Source: DATLXU01 sp035575515
GTDB taxonomy: Bacteria; Acidobacteriota; Blastocatellia; UBA7656
Assembly (NCBI GenBank): GCA_035575515.1
Contig: DATLXU010000042.1
Location: 1-21,108 of the forward strand
DNA: 21,108 nucleotides
Reading direction: 5' to 3'
The notes beneath the pieces are model-generated. The model was not told the DNA's origin. It searched no databases and saw only the letters and a list, made by a program, of their open reading frames with translations. This document shows positions 6,856 to 14,233 of the stretch, in pieces. Every line of letters starts with the position of its first letter. Positions within the stretch are counted from its first letter, which is position 1. A program made the position numbers and the translations under genes.

Positions 6856-9800
6856 ATGCGAAAGTATGCCTTCGCGCTTGTCGCATTGCTTCTCTTTTCC
6901 ATTGATTGCTTCGGTCAGGCAATCGTCACTCCGCGCCGACACAAATCGAACGACGCGCAAACATCAGCCGCGCCGTCCCAACAATCACCCGCGCTGCCGT
7001 CTGCATTGCCAGTTTCAGCAATCAAAATCAGAGCAAGCATTGACGGACGGGTCGCAACCGTTCGCGTCGAGCACCTGTTCCGCAACGACACGGACGAGGC
7101 GCTCGAAGGCACTTATTACTTTCCTGTTCCCGAAGGAGCTACGCTGCTTGAGTTCGCCGTCTACGACGGAGACGAGCGCCGCGTCGGGCGCGTGAAAGAG
7201 AAAGAAGAAGCGCGCGCCGCTTATTCCGCAGCCGTCGCGCAGGGCGAAGACCCCGCCGTGCTTGAGATGACAAAGCGCGGATGGTTTCAATCGCACATCT
7301 ATCCGATTCCGCCGCGCGCCGATAAGAGGATTGAAATAATCTATTCGCAGGTGCTTTCGGACAAAGACGACGTTACGACATTCGATTACCCGCTCGGTCA
7401 AGGGTACAAAAAACTCAAAGTCCCGGTCGGCAGCGTCGAAATCCAAATTGACCTGCGCTCCGATGTCGCAATCAAGAACGTCTTTTCGCCGACGCATCCG
7501 CTCGAAATCGAAAACGACGGCGACCGCCACGCCGCCTTGAAGACTAGAACTGTCGGCGGCGGCGATGCCGAAAATTTCAAGCTCGTCTATCAACTGTCGA
7601 ACGAAGAGATAAGCGCGTCGCTAGTCACCTATCGCAAGAAGGGCGAAGACGGCTATTTTCTTTTGATGCTCTCGCCGAAGATTGAATTCGATAAGCGGCG
7701 CATATCGGCCAAAGATGTGATATTCGTCATTGACGTTTCCGGTTCGATGGAAGGCGACAAGATTCTACAGGCGAAAGAGGCGTTGAGGTTCGGATTGACG
7801 CGAACATTGAATGAAAACGACAGCTTCAACATCGTCGCCTTTGAATCGAACGCTCATCCGATGTCGCGCGGACTCGTCCCAGTCACGCGAGCAAGCATCG
7901 AGCGGGCGCTCAGCTTCATTGACAAGCTCAAAGCGGATGGCGGAACAAACATAAACGACGCGCTCGTGTCCGCAATGAAGATGTTTGCAGGTGGAGAGCA
8001 TCCTCACATTATCGTCTTTGTTACCGATGGACAGGGCAATGATCCTCCCGACCAGACGCTCGTAAAAGTGCGCGAGGTCAATAATGTAAGAGCGCGGCTG
8101 TTTACGTTCGGTGTGGGCGCGGATGTGAATCAAGTCTTTCTCGAACAGCTCGCGGCGCAGAACAAAGGCGCATTCTCGAATATCGCAGACCAGTCGCAGC
8201 TTAACCTCATGCTTTCGACGTTCTTTTCAAAGGTAAGCCAGCCTGTGCTTTCAGACCTGCGCGTCGACTTCGGCCCTGTCTCTGTTGATCGAGTTCAACC
8301 AGCGGAGTTGCCCGACCTTTACACTCGGTCGCAAATCAGAATCTTTGGCCGCTACAGCAATCAGGAAGATTTGGAAAACGTAACGGTCGCGCTGACCGGT
8401 CGCATGAACGAGCAGTATCAAAGATTCGACTTCGGCGGATTGCACTTTCCGTTGTTCACAACGGACAAGGATTTCTTGCCGAAGCTGTGGGCGACCGAGC
8501 GCGTCGGCGCGCTTCTTGCGGAGATAAGAGTGTCGGGCGAGCGGCCTGAGTTGAAGCAGGAAGTGATTGACCTCGCGCATGAATTCAACCTTGTGACTCC
8601 TTATACTTCGATGTACGTCCCGACAACAGCCGAGCTTGCGCGCGAAAAAGAGCAAGCCATGAAAACGGCTCCCGGAGCCGGACTCACGCTTGTAGAGCAA
8701 CTCGGACTGGCCGACAAAGCAGACCGCGCCAAAGCGACAAACGGACCCGGCGCAGGCGGCGGCATTGGCTCCGGTTCTGGAAGCGGGGTCGGACCGGGTC
8801 AGGGCTACAATACGGGCGGCGCTCCTCAGACAAGCATCACCGCGCGCAGTGTCGCAAGCCTTCCTTCCAATGGTCGAACGTCTCAGCAGAATGCTCAACT
8901 GTCGCCGGGCGCAGTCGTTGACGCAAACGGCGCGGCAATCCCGAACGCGACCGTCACGGTTAAAGACGAAAATACAGGAGCCGAGCGACGCGTCACAACC
9001 GACGAGGCGGGCAATTACAATGTCGCGGGCCTTCCGCCCGGCAAGTACAAAGTCGAGGTTGACGCGCCCGGCTTCAAAAAGACGACCGTCAACAACGTAA
9101 CGATTCAACCCGGTCAAACGACTGCAACCGGCATCGCATTGGAACCGGGCACGGTGAGCGAAGTGGTTGAGGTAACGGCAGGGCCTTTGCCAATTATTGA
9201 TAGAAGCGTCTCGCACATTTCATCGAGTCAGGATTCAGGCAAGCTCAAAGACCTGCCAAGCCTCGCGCCGGTTGATTCGCTCGCGCGACTCGGCGCAGGC
9301 GTGAGCGAAACTGCGAAACAAAGAGTCGCCGCAATAGACGACCGGGAATTCAGGCTGCGAATCAATGGATTGCCGCTCAGGTCCGACGTCCACTTGCTCG
9401 ACGGCAACGACAACAACGACATTGACGGCCAACCTGCGATTCGCATCAATAACTTTGACGCGATTGAAACCTTGCACTTGCTCACGACGCGCGGCTCAGG
9501 CGATGTGAGTCAAACGGGAGCGGCTTCAATTAACGTCATAACTCGCAGCGGCACGAACGAATTTCACGGCAGCCTGTTCGATTATCATTTGAACCGCAGG
9601 CTCGGCGCGCTCTCTCCGCTTGAGCGGCGCAGCGGACTGACCCGCGAGCCGAAATTCCGAAACGATATTTTCGGCGGCGCTCTTGGCGGCCCAATAATTC
9701 GTGACCGCGCGTTCTTCTTCGGCTCATTTGCGCGCGAGACAGAAGACTCGCGCCGTTTTGTTGATTCATCATCTTTCCAGATAACTCCGACAGCGCGCGG

Positions 9801-12126
9801 GCTTGACACGCTCGCGCGCGCTTTCCCACATTCGCAAACCGTCAACGATTTGATTACGCGCGGCCCGCTCGCTCGCTCGATTGGCGACCCGCGAGTTGCG
9901 CGATCATTTTCAATTCCGGTCTTCGGCATACCCGTCGAATTCGGAGAGATAACCCGCACTGTCCCGTCATCAGCAAGCGGCTATGAAGGCGGCGCACGAT
10001 TCGACTTCGTGCTGACGAATCGAGACCGCATTCAAACGAGCTATTGGTACGACAGCCGCCGCGCGACCAATGCGGTCGGCAGGCTGGCATCTGGCTACGC
10101 GGGCGATGAAACCAATCGCGCGCAACTGGCGAGCGCGCAGTGGGCGCGAACGCTGTCGCCGCGAACGACGAATGAATTGAGATTTGCGTTTAACAGAGCG
10201 CGCGCGTCGCTCGGCTCAAATCTGTTGAATGATCTTTCAACTCCGAGCCTGAGCATAGGGCTGCAAGGGCTCGGCTATGGCAATGATCCGTTGCTGCCTG
10301 CTTCGCATGTTTCAACGCTATTTCAAATATCGGAAGGCTTGACTCAGGTGAACGGTCGCCACACGGCGAAGCTCGGTGGGCAGTTCAATGCGCGCCTCAC
10401 AGGGGTCGAATATCTGCCAGGATTGGGCGGCCATTTCAACTTTGCAAGCTTTGAAGATTTCGTTATTGATAATCCGGTCGCGCTTGTCGTTGCATCTGGC
10501 GATTCGCACGCGCGCTTCACGGAGTTGCTGAGTCACATCTACATTGACGACTCGTGGCGCGCTCGAAGCAATCTGACTCTCACGCTCGGTCTGAGTTACG
10601 AAAATGCCAATCAGCCCGTCAATCAATTGATTGATCGAGTGCGCACGCGCGAAGCCAATCCCGCAGCGGCGCTTTTCGATTCAAGGTTGCCCGTTGAAGC
10701 GCGAGCGCCTGCGAAGGTTGATCGAGACAACAACAACATCGCGCCGCGATTGGGACTAGCTTACTCGCCGCGTTTTAAAGTGCTCGGCAAAAATATCTTT
10801 GGCGCAGACCGGACGGTCATTCGCGGCGGCGTGAGCGTTTCTTACGACCGCACGCCGTATCGCCTGCTTGCTGACGCAGCCGCGAGCGCGCCCAGTGTCT
10901 TGCTTGCCGCGCTGACTCCTGCAAACGTCGGCTTGCTTCCGGCATTCCCTCGCGTGCCCGATGCGAACGAGTTGCGCGCTCTAATTGGCGGCGACCCGCG
11001 CGCGTTCGCTCGTACAGTAATTGAGCGTGACTTTTTCACGCCTTATTCAATCGCGTGGCATCTCGATGTGAATCGTGACTTCGACGACAGGCTCGATATT
11101 GGAATTGCTTATGTCGGCACTCGCGGCGCGGGACTCGTTCGCGCGATTGACGGCAATCCGTTCGGCGGCGCATCAGGTCCGCTTCGCGTTTATGAGAGCA
11201 GCGGCCATTCCGTTTATCATTCGCTTCAGGCGCGAGCAGAGTTGTGGCTGACAAATCGCCTCGTTGGCGGCGTGTCGTACACGTTTTCAAAGTTGATTGA
11301 CGACGTGCCGGATAACGACTCGCAGCTTGCAGGCGGGATAGGAAATCCGACAATGCTCGTTGCGCCTTCGCTCCAAGCATTCGCGCAGAATCCATTCGAC
11401 ACAACGCGAGGCGAGCGCGCTCTATCATCGCTTGACCGCAGGCACGCGCTTGCCGCGCACATCGTCTGGGATTTGCCGTTGCGACACACTCAAGATGGTT
11501 TGATGGGGAAATTGCTTGCGGGGTGGAAAGCGAGCGGGATAATCGAAGCGGCGAGCGGGCTGCCGTTCACTCCGCTTCAATACTTTGGCGACCGAAGCTC
11601 CGCCGCGCTCTTCTCATCAATCTTTTCCGGAAGGCTCGGCGCGCTAAGGCCATTCGCCGGAAACGCGAGTGCGCCCGTTGACCGAGTAGCATTCTCAAAC
11701 GCGGCCAACGCTGCTCTGCGTTTATTCTTGAATGCCGGCGGCTCGCCATTCCAGAGTCCGACGGGATTTATCATCGCTGACCGCGCCGGATTTCGCGCGG
11801 GACAAATTACCGACGCAAGATTCATCTATAACGATTTCGCATTCGGCAACGCGTTTGCCGCAGGCCGTGCGTTCGGCGATGTCGGAAGGAACACGCTCAG
11901 GGGACCGCGACTTGCCAACATTGATTTTGCGTTGCTCAAAAACACGAAGCTCAGCGAAAAAGTTTCGCTCCAGGTTCGCGGCGAGTTCTTCAACCTGTTC
12001 AATCATCCGAATCGCGCGATTGCAAATTTCATCGTTGAAAACGCTGGGGGTTTCGGCTTTGCCGACACGGGCGAAACGGACGCCGCGCCGCGCCGTGTCC
12101 GCGTTGCGCTCAAGTTGATCTTTTGA
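6856..12126 (+). CDS. VIT-vWA-CarboxypepD_reg-TonB-dependent receptor barrel fusion
   Basis: One uninterrupted 1756-residue frame. Residues 1-22 are a signal peptide. Residues 50-170 are a VIT domain ('RVEHLFRNDTDEALEGTYYFP', 'GWFQSHIYPIPPR'). Residues 286-455 are a vWA domain with a complete MIDAS: D293-x-S-x-S297, T364 in GGTN and D391 in TDG. Residues 456-610 continue as in VIT-vWA proteins. A Gly/Ser-rich linker (630-655) leads to a carboxypeptidase-regulatory-like beta domain (684-765), then a plug ('RINGLPLRSDVHLLDGNDNN', 'ASINVITRSGTNEFHGSLFD') and an Oar-like barrel ending in ...RVALKLIF with the C-terminal Phe expected for outer-membrane insertion. The start has AGGAGG 4 nt upstream. 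By analogy with other receptors, the N-terminal half should face the periplasm. The ligand is unknown. Confidence 0.9.
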   Translation: MRKYAFALVALLLFSIDCFGQAIVTPRRHKSNDAQTSAAPSQQSPALPSALPVSAIKIRASIDGRVATVRVEHLFRNDTDEALEGTYYFPVPEGATLLEFAVYDGDERRVGRVKEKEEARAAYSAAVAQGEDPAVLEMTKRGWFQSHIYPIPPRADKRIEIIYSQVLSDKDDVTTFDYPLGQGYKKLKVPVGSVEIQIDLRSDVAIKNVFSPTHPLEIENDGDRHAALKTRTVGGGDAENFKLVYQLSNEEISASLVTYRKKGEDGYFLLMLSPKIEFDKRRISAKDVIFVIDVSGSMEGDKILQAKEALRFGLTRTLNENDSFNIVAFESNAHPMSRGLVPVTRASIERALSFIDKLKADGGTNINDALVSAMKMFAGGEHPHIIVFVTDGQGNDPPDQTLVKVREVNNVRARLFTFGVGADVNQVFLEQLAAQNKGAFSNIADQSQLNLMLSTFFSKVSQPVLSDLRVDFGPVSVDRVQPAELPDLYTRSQIRIFGRYSNQEDLENVTVALTGRMNEQYQRFDFGGLHFPLFTTDKDFLPKLWATERVGALLAEIRVSGERPELKQEVIDLAHEFNLVTPYTSMYVPTTAELAREKEQAMKTAPGAGLTLVEQLGLADKADRAKATNGPGAGGGIGSGSGSGVGPGQGYNTGGAPQTSITARSVASLPSNGRTSQQNAQLSPGAVVDANGAAIPNATVTVKDENTGAERRVTTDEAGNYNVAGLPPGKYKVEVDAPGFKKTTVNNVTIQPGQTTATGIALEPGTVSEVVEVTAGPLPIIDRSVSHISSSQDSGKLKDLPSLAPVDSLARLGAGVSETAKQRVAAIDDREFRLRINGLPLRSDVHLLDGNDNNDIDGQPAIRINNFDAIETLHLLTTRGSGDVSQTGAASINVITRSGTNEFHGSLFDYHLNRRLGALSPLERRSGLTREPKFRNDIFGGALGGPIIRDRAFFFGSFARETEDSRRFVDSSSFQITPTARGLDTLARAFPHSQTVNDLITRGPLARSIGDPRVARSFSIPVFGIPVEFGEITRTVPSSASGYEGGARFDFVLTNRDRIQTSYWYDSRRATNAVGRLASGYAGDETNRAQLASAQWARTLSPRTTNELRFAFNRARASLGSNLLNDLSTPSLSIGLQGLGYGNDPLLPASHVSTLFQISEGLTQVNGRHTAKLGGQFNARLTGVEYLPGLGGHFNFASFEDFVIDNPVALVVASGDSHARFTELLSHIYIDDSWRARSNLTLTLGLSYENANQPVNQLIDRVRTREANPAAALFDSRLPVEARAPAKVDRDNNNIAPRLGLAYSPRFKVLGKNIFGADRTVIRGGVSVSYDRTPYRLLADAAASAPSVLLAALTPANVGLLPAFPRVPDANELRALIGGDPRAFARTVIERDFFTPYSIAWHLDVNRDFDDRLDIGIAYVGTRGAGLVRAIDGNPFGGASGPLRVYESSGHSVYHSLQARAELWLTNRLVGGVSYTFSKLIDDVPDNDSQLAGGIGNPTMLVAPSLQAFAQNPFDTTRGERALSSLDRRHALAAHIVWDLPLRHTQDGLMGKLLAGWKASGIIEAASGLPFTPLQYFGDRSSAALFSSIFSGRLGALRPFAGNASAPVDRVAFSNAANAALRLFLNAGGSPFQSPTGFIIADRAGFRAGQITDARFIYNDFAFGNAFAAGRAFGDVGRNTLRGPRLANIDFALLKNTKLSEKVSLQVRGEFFNLFNHPNRAIANFIVENAGGFGFADTGETDAAPRRVRVALKLIF

Positions 12127-12160
12127 TTTAATGCCGCTCGTCGAAAGATTAACGAAAGGA

Positions 12161-12175
12161 GCCGCGTTGTGCGGC
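12161..12175 (+). promoter_or_regulatory. Small hairpin between Shine-Dalgarno and start of the peroxiredoxin gene
   Basis: AAAGGAG (12155-12161) is the only good ribosome site for the peroxiredoxin gene but lies 26 nt before ATG 12188. A perfect 5-bp hairpin GCCGC-GTTGT-GCGGC (12161-12175) fills part of that space and would shorten the effective distance to about 12 nt if folded. A TTG at 12167 that uses the same site would make only a 4-codon peptide (TTG TGC GGC GTG TGA). Confidence 0.35.
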
Positions 12176-12187
12176 GTGTGAATCTCG

Positions 12188-12667
12188 ATGAGCGGGGCAG
12201 GAACTCAACCGAAGACGGGCGCTGATGTCGGCAATCTGGCGCCCGATTTTGAATTGAAAGACCAGCACAATCAAACGTGGCGATTGTCGGACCACAGAGG
12301 TAAAGTCGTCGCGCTCGTTTTTTATCCGAAAGACGAAACACCCGTGTGCACAAAGCAGATGTGCTCGATGCGCGACCGCTGGGCGGATTACGAAGCAACG
12401 GGCGCGGAAGTCGTCGCCATCTCTGTCGGCTCAATTGAATCGCACAAAAAGTTTGCTGAGCATCACGGCTTGCCTCAAAGACTGCTTGCCGACGAGCGCG
12501 GAGAAGTGACGCGGCTTTATGATGTGAAATCATTGCTCGGCGTCTCGCAGCGCGCAGTGATCGTAATTGACCCGAATGGCATAATCCGCTATCGCAAGTC
12601 TGTGCTACCAATCTTCAGGCCGGGCGACGACGAAGTGATTAACGCAATCCGCAGCGCAGCCAGTTAG
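12188..12667 (+). CDS. bcp: Peroxiredoxin, PrxQ/Bcp type
   Basis: Thiol peroxidase that reduces H2O2 and organic hydroperoxides using thioredoxin or a similar donor; cytoplasmic (no signal peptide), 159 residues, normal for the family. The AhpC/TSA fold is shown by 'GNLAPDFELKDQHNQTWRLS', the peroxidatic site T51-P-V-C54 preceded by YPKDE, and a resolving Cys59 five residues later, the PrxQ spacing. Later strands 'AVIVIDPNGIIRYRK' fit. It lies 61 bp after the receptor-fusion gene on the same strand and ends 5 bp before the stop of the convergent HAD gene. No Shine-Dalgarno lies at the usual distance from ATG 12188, but no other in-frame start exists after the TGA at 12179. Confidence 0.92.
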   Translation: MSGAGTQPKTGADVGNLAPDFELKDQHNQTWRLSDHRGKVVALVFYPKDETPVCTKQMCSMRDRWADYEATGAEVVAISVGSIESHKKFAEHHGLPQRLLADERGEVTRLYDVKSLLGVSQRAVIVIDPNGIIRYRKSVLPIFRPGDDEVINAIRSAAS

Positions 12668-12672
12668 CTGCG

Positions 12673-13347
12673 TTACGCGCCGAGTAACTCAACCAGTTCT
12701 GCCAAACCCTTCACTTCGTGCGTCGGCTTTCGGCCATCGGCATCAGCGCCTTCGCCTTTGCGGTTCACCCACACGACAGGGAGGCCAAGCTCGCTTGCTG
12801 GCACAATATCATGAAAATAACTTTGCGCCGCATGAAGAATTCGCTTGCCGCCCGCGCGCCTGATCGCTTCTTTGAAATGCGCGTGGCAGGGTTTGTAGGA
12901 TTTGACCTGCTCAGCCGTCACAATCAAATCAAAATCAACCGTGAAGTGGCGGCGAGTTGCTGCGAGCAAATCGTCATCGGTGTTCGATAGAATTCCGAGC
13001 CGGTAGCGGCGGGCTAATCTCTCAAGCGCGGCGTTCGTATCCGCAAACGGTTCCCAACGGGGCAGGCTTTCGGGCAGGAATCGCGCGCGATCTTTTGAGA
13101 TATTCCAGCCGAGCCGAGCCGCCACGCGCGCGGCTGTTTCCGTTAGAACGTCGCGATAATGCCTGTAGCGTTCGGATTCAACCGCAGGCTCTTCAGCCAT
13201 GTAGCTTGCGATAATCTCATCGCGATTGAACTGGATTTTATCGCGCGCGGTTTCTTCTTGAAATGCGCGCGTGATGCCGCCTTCCCAATCAATCAGCGTC
13301 CCGTAGCAGTCGAACGTAATAAGGTCGAATTGGTTGCCTGTCATCAT
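12673..13347 (-). CDS. HAD-family hydrolase, haloacid dehalogenase type II-like
   Basis: Haloacid dehalogenase superfamily enzyme of 224 residues. All four HAD motifs are visible: nucleophile D13 in DCYGTLID, S121-N-T-D (motif II), K152 in SYKP (motif III) and HDIVPASELGL with D180 (motif IV). The DxYGT form and the helical cap (about 17-100) place it with L-2-haloacid-dehalogenase-like proteins, but the real substrate may well be a phosphate ester. The start ATG overlaps the stop of the upstream gene (ATGA at 13344-13347), so the two are translationally coupled. ATG 13344 is an equally possible start. It faces the peroxiredoxin gene tail to tail. Confidence 0.88.
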   Translation of the reverse strand: MMTGNQFDLITFDCYGTLIDWEGGITRAFQEETARDKIQFNRDEIIASYMAEEPAVESERYRHYRDVLTETAARVAARLGWNISKDRARFLPESLPRWEPFADTNAALERLARRYRLGILSNTDDDLLAATRRHFTVDFDLIVTAEQVKSYKPCHAHFKEAIRRAGGKRILHAAQSYFHDIVPASELGLPVVWVNRKGEGADADGRKPTHEVKGLAELVELLGA

Positions 13348-14054
13348 GCCTGTCCGTTCACAATGTCATAAAGAGCTTGCCATGACTTGTGCAGCAGCTC
13401 GTCAATCCTTGCCCAGTCTTGTTCGGTCACGCCGCCAGCGTCGGCTTTCTCGTCGCGAATAGTCATCGCTTCTGCTCGCAGTCGCGCGTGCTCCATGAAT
13501 TTTTCTGCGGGCATTTGAAATATTTCGCCCTGCAAGGCCGCAAGCGCGCGCGGCAGGTCGTCAGGCGAGTGATTGTTTCGCTCGCGATGAATGATCCACC
13601 ATTCGACTTCGAGCCGCGCCGCGCGATTCACATCAAACGGTATGTCGCTGACTTTGCGGATTGCTGAATAAAAACTCTGAAGGTACGGCAGCGCCTTCTC
13701 ATAATCGTCGCGGCTGCGCCCGTCCTTGAAGACGAACGCGGCGCGAGCGGCTTTGTACGCGACCCAATTCGATCTCAGGTAGGGCAAGTTGTACTGTGTG
13801 CGAAGAAGCTCCGAGAGCTGGTTGAACAATTTGAATCGCTCGCGGCTGTAATATGAGCGCCACATCGCGGTTTCGATGCGCGCGACTTCGTTCGGATTGA
13901 ACTGGCGCAGGCGCGACGCGCGCGGCCCGAACATATCATAAGCCGCGTAGAGAAGCGCGGCGGCAAATATGCCGAGTATTATCCACCTGACTTTCGAGCG
14001 TTTGCGTTTCGGTTTAGTCGTGGGTTGATCTGCGTATGCTTGCGCGCTTGTCAT
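13344..14054 (-). CDS. Unknown single-pass membrane protein
   Basis: A 236-residue protein I do not recognise. Residues 1-21 are polar and then basic (KPKRKRSKVR), followed by one hydrophobic helix (about 23-40), so the N-terminus is probably cytoplasmic and the remainder outside the inner membrane. Residues 50-235 are predominantly alpha-helical, rich in Arg, Glu, Trp and Tyr ('WRSYYSRERFKLFNQLSELL', 'LPYLQSFYSAIRKV', 'EVEWWIIHRERNN'), resembling a helical-repeat domain without a clear TPR consensus. The start is convincing: GGAGG 7 nt before ATG 14054. It is coupled to the HAD hydrolase by a 4-nt overlap, which suggests a shared role. Confidence 0.8.
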   Translation of the reverse strand: MTSAQAYADQPTTKPKRKRSKVRWIILGIFAAALLYAAYDMFGPRASRLRQFNPNEVARIETAMWRSYYSRERFKLFNQLSELLRTQYNLPYLRSNWVAYKAARAAFVFKDGRSRDDYEKALPYLQSFYSAIRKVSDIPFDVNRAARLEVEWWIIHRERNNHSPDDLPRALAALQGEIFQMPAEKFMEHARLRAEAMTIRDEKADAGGVTEQDWARIDELLHKSWQALYDIVNGQA

Positions 14055-14182
14055 TGATTGGCCTCCGGTTGGGATTGAAGCAGGCGCTACATTAACGCTT
14101 CAACCGGTTTTACGGCAAGAAAGAGTTTTGCGGATTTGGAAAAGGTATTGCAACACGGCAATGCGGAGAAGATGAGACGCAA

Positions 14183-14225
14183 CGACACCGCAACAACTCA
14201 CCGTGTCCCCTCGTCTGCGGTGTCG
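14183..14225. repeat. Inverted repeat downstream of aspS
   Basis: CGACACCGCA (14183-14192) and TGCGGTGTCG (14216-14225) form a perfect 10-bp stem around a 23-nt spacer that itself contains CCGTGTCCCC. It begins 9 bp beyond the aspS stop on the transcribed (minus) strand. No T-tract follows, so it is not a standard intrinsic terminator. A dispersed repeat that shields mRNA 3' ends is an alternative. Confidence 0.55.
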
Positions 14226-14233
14226 CAACTTGC

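Noticed and set aside
8251..9216. 321-codon leftward open frame inside the receptor-fusion gene
   Set aside because: Antisense to the end of the vWA region and the CarboxypepD_reg domain; Arg/Cys-rich with no ribosome site or recognisable fold.
12662..12689. AGTTA...TAACT inverted repeat at the convergent peroxiredoxin/HAD ends as a bidirectional terminator
   Set aside because: Only 5 bp of pairing across an 18-nt loop and no T-tract on either strand.
14055..14182. Promoter for the unknown membrane protein and HAD pair
   Set aside because: TTGCCG and TTGCAA are present on the minus strand, but no acceptable -10 lies 16-18 bp downstream of either.
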